Origin: Lepidodermella squamata | Taxonomy: Eukaryota; Gastrotricha | Direction of reading: 5' to 3' | Length of the DNA stretch: 64,000 nucleotides | Assembly: GCA_047495785.1 (NCBI GenBank) | Contig: JBLDXI010000032.1 | Span: 1,364,001 to 1,428,000, forward strand | Part shown: piece after piece, positions 34,481 to 44,448 of the stretch | Position numbering within the stretch: position 1 is the stretch's first letter | Layout of the letters: every line of letters begins with the position of its first letter | Notes under the pieces: model-generated | Told to the model about the DNA's origin: nothing | What the model saw: the letters and a program-made list of their open reading frames with translations, nothing else | Database searches by the model: none | Program-made: the position numbers and the translations under genes

Positions 34481-37400
34481 TTAGGTAGTTATCGCCTTCG
34501 TCAGGATTTCGATAGTTTGTCGTTGTTCATTAGAATTCTTCATATGACTCCAACGAGGGTTTTTAGCCTCCTCCAGTGCAGTTTGTCCCTTCTTGTTCTT
34601 CAGGTTTGCTTTGGCTTTTAATTTATTCACAAGAAGATCGACAACAGCAGGCTCTGTGTGATAGGCAGCTGTCATCAGTGGTGTATCGCCATCCTTAGCT
34701 GCCGCGTTGACGTCGGCTTTGAACTTGCCCGCCAGCAGTTCCACGACTTCAGCTTTGCCATTCAAGGCGGCCACGTACAATGGCGTCCAGCCATACGTAT
34801 TTGTCGCGTTGACGTCGGCTTTGAACTTGTCCGCCAGCAGTTCCACGACGTCAGCTTTGCCATAACTGGCGGCCGAGTGCAATGGCGTCTCGCCATCGTT
34901 ATCTGCCGCGTTGACGTCGGCTTTAAACTTGCCCGCTAGCAGTTCCACGACGTCAGCTTTGCCTTTCCAGGCGGCCGAGTGCAATGGCGTCTCGTCATCG
35001 ATATCTGCCGCGTTGACGTCGGCTTTGAACTTGCCCGCCAGCAGTTCCACGACGTCAGCTTCGCCATTGAAAGCGGCCCAGTGCACTGGTGTCCTGCCAT
35101 CCGTAGCTGCTGCGTTGACGTCGGCTTTGAACTTGCCCGCCAGCAGTTCTACGACGTCAGCTTTGCCATTCAAGGCGGCCCAGTGCAATGGCGTCATGCC
35201 ATCCTTATGTGCCGCGTTGACGTCGGCTTTGAACTTGCCCGCCAGCAGCTCAACAATTTCAACATGGCCTTTTTCTGCTGCAGCGCTAAGTGCAGTTGCT
35301 TCTTTGACATCATACAAACCTAATAACTTAGTTTCACAATATTTGCCGTTGACATCCAGTCCCAATCGGTCCCGATATTGTAGCAGTTGCGACATTCTGG
35401 CTGCATCATTTTCAACTGCACATCGCCCAAATTCCTTTTTCAGTAATCACACCGAAAAAATAAATATCAATACTTATCAATTTATCAAATTATATCAATG
35501 TTTTGTTCGGAAAAAAGAGCAACCTTGATAGCTTCCTCTTTGCTTTTCGGGAGATCGACCGTCTAAATTATTTGGAAATAATTCAAAAATGAATAGCTTA
35601 ACAGCCTATGAAAACTCTACCGGGCTCGAAGCCTCCGGCTCGACTTTCTCTTGCGATTTAGACCTCGACCATTCCTCTGTCCCTTTGTTCGGCTTGTCTG
35701 ATTGAGGAGTGACCGGCTGTTTTGGTTGCCTTTCGACTACGATATCTCGCCGTAGAAATGCGCGACTCAGTGCTTGATCAATGGTCGGCCGGCTGCAGCT
35801 CTGCTTCTCCAACAGCGACATGATGAAGTCGCGGCACTCGGCCGAGTAGCCTCGAGAATCGTCAAATGGCCGCGGCGGTTGTCTGGTAGGAAAAACGGCA
35901 TAACGTAAGGAAAATGAGCTTTGAAATGGCTTCAAATTGAAACCTTCCTTCGAAATGATATATTTTTCTAATGCTTCATACATCTTTTCCCAGATAAATT
36001 CGCCTCGCCACCATTGGCAAATCTATTTTTGCCAACCTATTTTTAGATGACCCCTAGGGGGTACTAACGGGGTGGTGATCGTACGGACCTTAACTTAAGT
36101 GGTAACTTTTCAGATAAGTTCACTTTGCTAAGTTGACCTTAAATTGGTGTGTGATCGAAACTCACCTTATCAAAGGCGCCCTTAGTTAAGGTCCACTTAA
36201 AGGAATGTTATCGTACCTTATCCGGATATCGATACCGTTCTATCACCAACCTTAACTTTTTAGTGAGATTCGTAAGTTGAGTGATCAAAGTTAAAGTGAC
36301 CTTAAGTGATTGCGCAACAATGCCAAAAGATGGCCTGATTTCTAGAGACAAATTTGTGTCCCAATTATCAGTCCGATATTTTTATTGGTCAAGATTAGAA
36401 GCTTTGTAATCGATCCTATTTTATTTCTAGTATTGCGGAACCCATATTTTCTCCGCGATGCTCCACTAATTCAAGATTGCTCACCTGTCCGTAGCCGCTA
36501 AAACTTTCACTAAGATAAGAAAAATCGTGATACGATCACCCAACTTATCTTTTCTTCATTGTCGATAATTATTTTGGCGCAATTTACAGGAAGACTCGAC
36601 ACCACTGCCTTGGCATAGGTCCGCAGTGGCACGATAGAGTCTTCGACGCCCGGTAAACCCGGTTTTTCCACGTGAAATATCGACAACCAGTTGGCTGAGG
36701 GACCTCTCGAGGTCCCTTACACTTAGGGGTGTGACAACCCTTAACTTATTTTCTTAAGTCCATTTTAAGGCGTCTTTTTCTTTCGATCACTTACTTATTG
36801 TTAAAAAGTACAAAATGTTTACTTATTTCCTTAACTTGAGCGTTCGATCACACTTCGACTTAAGTTGACCTTATTTCGCAAAAACAGTTAAAGATAAGGG
36901 CGACCTTAACTTTCGATCACCAACCTTAGCACTTGAGGAATTAAGGTGGGGTTAAGGAGCTTACGATCACCACCCCGTAAGGGGGAAAAACATGCAGAAA
37001 AACGCGAAATTTTAATTTCTCGTCGTTCACTTTTCTAGAGGGGGGTCTGCAAATAAGCGAAAATTCTCGTACGCGAAGGGGAGAGGGTGATCGGGACAAT
37101 TTTTTTTATAACCAAACGATTCCTCATCATTCGATTTGTTTTCTTCACATTTCACGTGGAATCCGGTCAAAATCTAAGCGGATGCGGGCATTAAAAAAAT
37201 TGCCATCTGGCGAATAGAGGGTGGAAATTCTTATGCTTGAACTACAGGCTAACCCAGGTGTCTTAGTGATCACCGTAGCGAAAGAGCCGTCAAAGCGCCC
37301 GTGGAGAGTTGAAAGTCCAACAGGATTGAGGCTTCTTTGATAGAATTTATAGGTAATCAGAGTGAGCGCAAAAATAGATGAAACGTACCAGCCTCGATCA

Positions 37401-40400
37401 AAACCCCTGATTTGCGCGTTGTATTTTAATAAGGTTCAGAGGTCATTGTGGCTAAAATATTAACCTCACGTTTCTAATTTCGTAATTTTTCACTTCGGAC
37501 AAAAATGCAGTATGTAGCTGTATTTTTGTTGCGAATAAAAAAACCCTCAGTCGCGAGAAAAACTAGAAAAACGGAATACTAATTGAATACTGAGCCCGTA
37601 AAACCGTCTTTAACTTGATGTTTTCGGTGATATAAGTGAGTTGAATGTTAGGGACCTACAGGGGAGTAATTTAGAACCTTAAATTTCAAAGTTGAAAGCA
37701 TACAAAAATGCAGAAATAAAGAAATTGGGGTGCTCGAAAAATCGCTGAATTTAGCGGGGCGGATAGGGCGATTTCGACCAATTTCTAACAGTCTCAGCCG
37801 TGATAGATAGGGACAATCGGGTATCAAAATCGTGATCAGGACTTTTGAAACACCCTTAGAAATGCTGTCAAATAATGCTCTCTCGCAGATAAAAAATCCG
37901 CCATGTAAGGGAAAAAATCAGCAGAAAATCTCGTTCAAGGAAACTGTGCAAAAAAGTCTAGTCCTGGATTGCCTCAGATTCCGTTCCTCGTCTATATGAT
38001 TCTGATTCCGAAAAAGTATTTTTTGCAATGTAGCGCGATATCGAAGAATCGACGAGCTCAGGCTCAACTTTTAGTAGTTATGGAGGGGCGAGATGGCAAT
38101 TTGATAGTAAAAAACTGTATGACTTGCGACAGAATTTTCGGAATAACCAACATCTGATTTCCTCCTCCGTTAAACTGAAACAGAATCAGCATTGAAAATA
38201 GTATGTTAGGCATCTCTTCCAATGGGCTTTACCGGCTTGACGAAATTGGCCAATTCATAAAGAGTTACTCCAAATGACCACATGACCAAATGACCAATTA
38301 TCAGTCCGATATTTTTATTGGTCAAGATTAGAAGCTTTGTAATCGATCCTATTTTATTTCTAGTATTGCGGAACCCATATTTTCTCCGCGATGCTCCACT
38401 AATTCAAGATTGCTCACCTGTCCGTAGCCGCTAAAACTTTCACTAAGATAAGAAAAATCGTGATACGATCACCCAACTTATCTTTTCTTCATTGTCGATA
38501 ATTATTTTGGCGCAATTTACAGGAAGACTCGACACCACTGCCTTGGCATAGGTCCGCAGTGGCACGATAGAGTCTTCGACGCCCGGTAAACCCGGTTTTT
38601 CCACGTGAAATATCGACAACCAGTTGGCTGAGGGACCTCTCGAGGTCCCTTACACTTAGGGGTGTGACAACCCTTAACTTATTTTCTTAAGTCCATTTTA
38701 AGGCGTCTTTTTCTTTCGATCACTTACTTATTGTTAAAAAGTACAAAATGTTTACTTATTTCCTTAACTTGAGCGTTCGATCACACTTCGACTTAAGTTG
38801 ACCTTATTTCGCAAAAACAGTTAAAGATAAGGGCGACCTTAACTTTCGATCACCAACCTTAGCACTTGAGGAATTAAGGTGGGGTTAAGGAGCTTACGAT
38901 CACCACCCCGTAAGGGGGAAAAACATGCAGAAAAACGCGAAATTTTAATTTCTCGTCGTTCACTTTTCTAGAGGGGGGTCTGCAAATAAGCGAAAATTCT
39001 CGTACGCGAAGGGGAGAGGGTGATCGGGACAATTTTTTTTATAACCAAACGATTCCTCATCATTCGATTTGTTTTCTTCACATTTCACGTGGAATCCGGT
39101 CAAAATCTAAGCGGATGCGGGCATTAAAAAAATTGCCATCTGGCGAATAGAGGGTGGAAATTCTTATGCTTGAACTACAGGCTAACCCAGGTGTCTTAGT
39201 GATCACCGTAGCGAAAGAGCCGTCAAAGCGCCCGTGGAGAGTTGAAAGTCCAACAGGATTGAGGCTTCTTTGATAGAATTTATAGGTAATCAGAGTGAGC
39301 GCAAAAATAGATGAAACGTACCAGCCTCGATCAAAACCCCTGATTTGCGCGTTGTATTTTAATAAGGTTCAGAGGTCATTGTGGCTAAAATATTAACCTC
39401 ACGTTTCTAATTTCGTAATTTTTCACTTCGGACAAAAATGCAGTATGTAGCTGTATTTTTGTTGCGAATAAAAAAACCCTCAGTCGCGAGAAAAACTAGA
39501 AAAACGGAATACTAATTGAATACTGAGCCCGTAAAACCGTCTTTAACTTGATGTTTTCGGTGATATAAGTGAGTTGAATGTTAGGGACCTACAGGGGAGT
39601 AATTTAGAACCTTAAATTTCAAAGTTGAAAGCATACAAAAATGCAGAAATAAAGAAATTGGGGTGCTCGAAAAATCGCTGAATTTAGCGGGGCGGATAGG
39701 GCGATTTCGACCAATTTCTAACAGTCTCAGCCGTGATAGATAGGGACAATCGGGTATCAAAATCGTGATCAGGACTTTTGAAACACCCTTAGAAATGCTG
39801 TCAAATAATGCTCTCTCGCAGATAAAAAATCCGCCATGTAAGGGAAAAAATCAGCAGAAAATCTCGTTCAAGGAAACTGTGCAAAAAAGTCTAGTCCTGG
39901 ATTGCCTCAGATTCCGTTCCTCGTCTATATGATTCTGATTCCGAAAAAGTATTTTTTGCAATGTAGCGCGATATCGAAGAATCGACGAGCTCAGGCTCAA
40001 CTTTTAGTAGTTATGGAGGGGCGAGATGGCAATTTGATAGTAAAAAACTGTATGACTTGCGACAGAATTTTCGGAATAACCAACATCTGATTTCCTCCTC
40101 CGTTAAACTGAAACAGAATCAGCATTGAAAATAGTATGTTAGGCATCTCTTCCAATGGGCTTTACCGGCTTGACGAAATTGGCCAATTCATAAAGAGTTA
40201 CTCCAAATGACCACATGTCGCATGGACGCTGGTAGTCATGACTTAAGATGTAATCCGGCGCTGCGTAATCCCAAGATGCGACACCAAGTGTGGACATGTT
40301 TGTCGCAAGCCTGGGCAGAAATACAAAGTCGAAATTCTCTCCGGCCGCTCATGCGATCCTCCCCGGCTCGTTCAATTGTTGCAAACTAAGTAATTCCTCA

Positions 40401-41176
40401 ACTTTTCTTTCAGTAACCTGTATACATTACGAGTTGTCAAGTAATTGAACAAGCCATGGGAGGGTCGAGTGAGCTTTACCAGGAGGCTTCTCCTGGTAAT
40501 AATAACTGTAATTCATTACATACTCATTCACGTTTTTGGCGATGCCAAAATCGCCGAGTTTGACCGATTGTCCACCGTGGCTTAAAAATATGTTTTTGGG
40601 CTTGATATCCCGGTGGACGATGCCGTTGTCGTGCAGGAACTTCAACGCAGACGCTAGCTGTCTAGCCCAGGATTGCAGCTGCACCTCGCTGATCTTTTCG
40701 TTTCCTGTTCCGATTCGACTATCCAAGTCGCCTTCCTCACAGTACTCCATTATCAAGTAGTACATCTGACAGCCCTGTTTGAAGCTATCGTCACCACTGT
40801 ACGGCTCTAATTTATCACAAAGTAACCATGTCTAATCACCAAATGGCAAGCGAAGAAGGATTCCTTACCCTCGAATGCACCAAATACACAGACAATGTTA
40901 GGATGACGCAGTTTTTCAAATTTTGAGTGCTGCACACAACAAAGAATCTCAACTTCAATTTCCCTCAGTCAATCGACATTTTACCTCGTCGCGGCTGATT
41001 TTGACTAGTTTCCTGGCTTCCCTCTCATCTTTGCAACTCCGTTCCAACTGAGTGAGGTTAACTTCCTTGACAACATAGTTCTCATATGTTGCCCCCATTC
41101 GGCACAGGTACACCGTGCCAAAGCTGCCACGGCCTAAGACTGTCCACGTATTGAACTGGCGGGCTGATTTGAACAT
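34481..41176 (-). CDS. NEK-like protein kinase with C-terminal ankyrin repeats
   Basis: Seven exons were joined (41176-40985, 40929-40869, 40806-40524, 40310-40166, 36022-35621, 35562-35524, 35434-34481). Phases fit at every junction, giving about 691 residues. The kinase (residues 8-300) has GRGSFGTVYL, lysine in YVVKEV, HRDIKPKN (about 149), DFGIAKN (about 170), an APD in place of APE (about 197), and DMWSFGVTLYEL. The HRDxKPxN loop and DFGIAK favour the NEK group. A polar linker (about 320-375) leads into seven or more ankyrin repeats with a 34-residue unit (ADVNAADNDGETPLHSAA...). The 4.1-kb intron 4 contains a MITE and a 1.9-kb tandem duplication. The linking exon of 39 bp (TVDLPKSKEEAIK) is short, so the kinase and ankyrin parts could instead be separate genes. 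A 20-residue stretch after IISKEG may be an unrecognised intron. Confidence 0.6.
34590..35290 (-). repeat. 102-bp tandem repeats encoding ankyrin units
   Basis: Six or more nearly identical 102-bp units sit in one exon. Each encodes the 34-residue pattern ADVNAAxxDGxTPLHxAAxx followed by GKADVVELLAGKFK. The recurrent block gacgtcggctttgaacttg is almost unchanged between units. Such uniformity among ankyrin repeats points to recent unit expansion or gene conversion. Confidence 0.85.
36068..36977. mobile_element. PIF/Harbinger-like MITE, 910 bp
   Basis: Perfect 16-bp terminal inverted repeats (CGGGGTGGTGATCGTA at 36068-36083 and its complement at 36962-36977) are flanked by the 3-bp direct repeat TAA (36065-36067 and 36978-36980). 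A TAA/TTA target duplication is typical of PIF/Harbinger elements. The inside has no long frame and carries many copies of an ACCTTAACTT-like motif in both directions and several CGATCAC motifs, plus a 9-bp-stem hairpin at 36698-36717. It is non-autonomous. It lies 46 bp upstream, in the sense of the gene, of the 3' splice site of kinase exon 5. Confidence 0.8.
36361..38284. repeat. Tandem duplication, copy 1 (1,924 bp)
   Basis: This block recurs 1,933 bp downstream at 38294-40217, and every stretch compared was identical. It starts inside the MITE and ends inside kinase exon 4 (antisense), so it carries a partial exon with its gtaaag donor (about 38284-38228) but no acceptor. A 9-bp insert (38285-38293) separates the copies. 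Confidence 0.9.
38294..40217. repeat. Tandem duplication, copy 2 (1,924 bp)
   Basis: This copy is joined to the intact part of kinase exon 4 (its end, 40217-40166, is the true exon). It contains a truncated MITE with only the right terminal repeat (38895-38910). Because copy 2 borders the full exon on one side and copy 1 borders the full MITE on the other, the original arrangement can be read directly. The 62-codon open frames at 37969 and 39902 are just shared non-coding sequence. Confidence 0.9.
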
Positions 41177-43224
41177 TTCTTGATCAATTGCGTACCTGCT
41201 TGAAAACCTGTCCGTATTAGACTAAAACGGAGTTGAAAATGGCTTTTTATGATAAGGTGTCGCTTCGTGCGCAGGGTTGCCATCACATTTTTAGTATCAT
41301 GGGCACAAAGATAACAAAATATTCGAGCTGGAAGGAAATATATATCAAAAGCATATAAAACCTAGTCGCCGAACACCCACGCCCAAGTAGCTGTTGGCTT
41401 TAGAGCTCGTTTCAGTTGATAACATCTGATTTAGGGGCGAACGAGTCTGAAATATTCGGCAAATGTCAGAAACTATGTCAATTAAATGCAAGTAACCAAC
41501 TGTTTCGCAAAAGGGCGCTGGCAGTTAGCGATCAGCCGAGCAGGGGTCGCAAGGCAATCAGCCTCATTCAGCGATTTGATGCAGCCTTGGCAACCGAGAT
41601 GCTGTTTGACGATTCTTCGAACAACAAAGCCGGTAACGTAGGACACAACCTCGTCGGAAATAGCTTCAGTAACTAGTGCGGCTTGTACCATTTCGTCGAT
41701 CTTCTCCAATTCGTCCCAAGAGCCAAATTCTTCGGTTGAAATAGGCGGCTGAAAACATCAGTATGTACCATCGGCTAGCTAAAGCTGAAAGATTACCTCA
41801 GTGGCACTGGACGTTGCGGGATGAGGAAAATCAAAAATTGTTGTGTCCTACGTTACCGGTTGACAAAAGAACCCCTCAGGCAGATAGTGTCGATATGCTA
41901 ATAAGCAGTATTCTTCTGACAGCTGTAGCTCCTTGACTCGGCCATGGTGGACATGCCACAAAGACAAACAGCCCAATATGCGACGGTTTAATTATTGGGT
42001 GACTGAGTGAGCGTAGCAATTCCAGTGTCAAGAGGCTTATTCCTGTAACTCGAGTTACGATGCACTTCGCTTAGCGAGTGTCGCTAAAATCTGAGAGATC
42101 GTTGCAAATACCCAAAGCTACGAGTAGAATAATCGACAAAATTTGAGCAATGACCCGTTATTTTTCATTTTTCATCAACATATTTAGAATAAACCACCGC
42201 GTCGCCTCAGATTAGGCGTTGACGATTAGTCATTTATCAGTATTTAAAAATGAAGATAAAAATGTTGAAGAAATGTTTGCTGCAAACGAGTCAAACGCGC
42301 AAAAGTCCTTGACGCTCCCGGCCATTTCTTTTTCGACCGGTCGATTGAGAATGTTTTCTGCGTTGACAAATATAATACCGCTACCAACATGTATAATTTC
42401 CGAACGCTCATGTGATTCCCTTGCATCGGTATCAAGCTGATTTTTGTCGTTAGACGCCGTATTCGTTTCCATCCAGCCGGACAAATCGCAACTCAGGTTG
42501 CAATTTTGAATCGGAAGGGAATAATATAATGAGCATTTATCCGCGTCAAATGAGGCGAGACAACTGAAATGAAAACATATGCGACACCGGGGATCGGGGT
42601 ATATAATAAATCGCTAGATTACTCAAGCAAGAATTCAGTGCAGGCGGGCTTGCCAAATTCGACAATCCAAATAAAACCGCGAAAATGTGTTTTTAAAATG
42701 TAACTCCCCATCACTAGTTTTTCATTTAGTCCTCATCATTTTTCAGTAAAAAAGAAGAGAGCGCTTCTAACAACAACTTTATTTAACGTTTCAAGCGGCG
42801 TTTCGGCCCTTGCGCGGACTATCATCAGGCTATAAAAAACCGCAATAAGAATTAATACAGTGAAAGGACGAATTCACAACGAAGTGTCAGGATAAATATA
42901 ACTGTCAAAATAGTTCCAATTTTAGTGAGTCGATACACTCGTATGCTAAATTTCTTATTGCCATTAGGAAATAAGGCAATTTCCTTCCCTTGTAACACCT
43001 TGTAACAATGAACTGTGTTAATTTTTTCTTCTCTAAGTAGAAAGCGTGCCAAATTTAATTCGGGAGAATAAGACGTATTATACTAATACCCTACCGTGTT
43101 CCCGAAAATGATGTCCGCGTCAGCCTTGAGCAGAGATGCGGCTTAATTTACAATATTGATACAAGACGACTACGCACTTCAAATTGATCGATTTTCCTGA
43201 CCGGCGTGTCTAAAACCATACCAA
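41177..43224. other. Intergenic region with transposase remnant and decayed repeats
   Basis: Apart from the transposase fragment at 41482-41760, no gene is visible. A segment at about 42790-42830 (ggcgtttcggcccttgcgc, then actatcatcaggc) resembles the end sequence noted near 406-439. Low-complexity AT sequence makes up much of the rest. Confidence 0.45.
41482..41760 (-). pseudogene. THAP/P-element-like transposase fragment
   Basis: After an acceptor-like ttttcag the minus strand reads PPISTEEFGSWDELEKID, then a block containing VVSYVTGFVVRRIVKQHLGC and CIKSL, and ends at a stop near 41482. The pattern of a hydrophobic YITGFVxRRI helix followed by LGCxxCxxSL is common in the C-terminal part of P-element/THAP9-type transposases. 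Only about 90 codons are visible, without the catalytic domain, so this is a remnant. Confidence 0.5.
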
Positions 43225-44448
43225 ATGTTGAAATCGTCAGTTTACTTTTTAAAATATATTCACCTTACGGCAGAAATGAGCAGCAATGTTTCCTCAAACT
43301 TCAACATCTCACTGGCCAATGGAAACTCGCCGCGTTTGAAAGCACAACTGATAAATGGAGGCTGGATCCAGGTTTACTTACCTGGTCTGGGCTACGATAC
43401 CGCGAGACCCCAATTCATCGGCTGGTACCACGACATCGAATACGTCACCATCAGCGACCGACTTGCTCAATTTTTCGTCTTTGCAATCATCCTATTCTTC
43501 GTAGCCGCTGTAACCGTCGTAAGCTGCATCGATTTGTACAAGCGGCAGGTGAAACGCGACTTTCTAATGCTAGTTGCGATCAATGGAGTTAGAAATACCT
43601 CTTTTGCATTGCTCTCCGTTGTCGGTCTTGCGATCGAATTGAGAACAGGCTCGTGGGAAGCAGGTAACTGGACTTGCCCTGTCATATTTCTAGCTCAATA
43701 CGTTCATGGAGCTTTTGGAACCTACATGAACGCCATGATTTCATACGAACGGCGTCTTTGCATCCTGTCAAACAGGCCCAACTATCAGACAAGTACTAAA
43801 CGACTCTGTGCATGGGTTATCGGCCTCCTCTGCCTTTGCATTGTCACTTGCTTCTTTTTTGCAATCTGGCCTCGCCTAATCTGGCGGAATGAACTGATCG
43901 AAATCGAAGGGTTTAACAATGGCAACCCGGTTTGGATTTGCACTGGTTACCAGTACAGGCTGATTGGCGATGTTGATTCAAGTTTTCTATTGTTCCTGTT
44001 TTACGTAATAGCCGTCGTGATACCGGTCTATCTCGTCGCCACCAATTACTACAGAATTTTCCGAAGCATTCGACATGCCAAGCTGCAAATGAGGGTTAGC
44101 TATAATGAAAAAACAGGCAGCGTGACGACAAGAGCTCAGGGTCGATCGCTGGATGGCAGCGATTGGCGACATCGTGACATTTTTTTCGCTCAGCAATCAG
44201 TCGCGGTTTTCGCCATATTCTGCGCCGCCTACACGCCCGCGTTTTTTGCCGTCACCTTTGAGATGTTCTACACCGATTTCGGACCGCGCTATTCCGGAAG
44301 TGGGCTGCATAAGCTAGGCGTCATTTGCATTCATTTGCAGGCTATAGTTGGATCTTGCGTGCAAATGGTCAGGCCTGGTTTTACTCACAAAATTTCACTG
44401 CTGTTGTCGAAATGGACACAACCAAGTAGAACCAAAGGAAACCGATGA
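43225..44448 (+). CDS. Orphan rhodopsin-like GPCR, intronless
   Basis: A single 407-codon frame has seven hydrophobic segments at about residues 81-105, 112-135, 150-175, 184-206, 242-265, 321-345 and 365-387. The more likely start is the second Met (43276), which gives an N tail with NVSS and NISL glycosylation sites. Cys151 at the top of helix 3 and Cys229 in loop 2 can form the class A disulfide. The helix-3 motif is YERRLC instead of DRY, helix 6 has AAYTP instead of CWxP, and helix 7 has MVRPGF where NPxxY is expected. The third intracellular loop is about 55 residues. It should be a plasma-membrane receptor; the ligand is unknown. Absence of introns contrasts with its neighbours and suggests a retrocopy or a lineage-specific family. 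Confidence 0.75.
   Translation: MLKSSVYFLKYIHLTAEMSSNVSSNFNISLANGNSPRLKAQLINGGWIQVYLPGLGYDTARPQFIGWYHDIEYVTISDRLAQFFVFAIILFFVAAVTVVSCIDLYKRQVKRDFLMLVAINGVRNTSFALLSVVGLAIELRTGSWEAGNWTCPVIFLAQYVHGAFGTYMNAMISYERRLCILSNRPNYQTSTKRLCAWVIGLLCLCIVTCFFFAIWPRLIWRNELIEIEGFNNGNPVWICTGYQYRLIGDVDSSFLLFLFYVIAVVIPVYLVATNYYRIFRSIRHAKLQMRVSYNEKTGSVTTRAQGRSLDGSDWRHRDIFFAQQSVAVFAIFCAAYTPAFFAVTFEMFYTDFGPRYSGSGLHKLGVICIHLQAIVGSCVQMVRPGFTHKISLLLSKWTQPSRTKGNR

Noticed and set aside
34590-35290. CRISPR-like array because of regular repeats
   Set aside because: The regular 102-bp units encode ankyrin repeats with no unique spacers, in a eukaryotic gene.
34658-35528. Plus-strand open frames opposite the ankyrin exon
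   Set aside because: They mirror the 102-bp ankyrin repeats in antisense; the minus strand carries the recognisable protein.
36590-36730. Possible small RNA gene inside the MITE (hairpin at 36698-36717)
   Set aside because: A short palindrome alone is common in MITEs; no promoter or conserved RNA fold seen.
37969-40090. Two identical 62-codon open frames (37969 and 39902) as a duplicated small gene
   Set aside because: They are just part of the 1,924-bp duplicated non-coding block; no family features or splice context.
43206-43592. 128-codon frame overlapping the GPCR start
   Set aside because: Different frame of the GPCR; lacks membrane segments.
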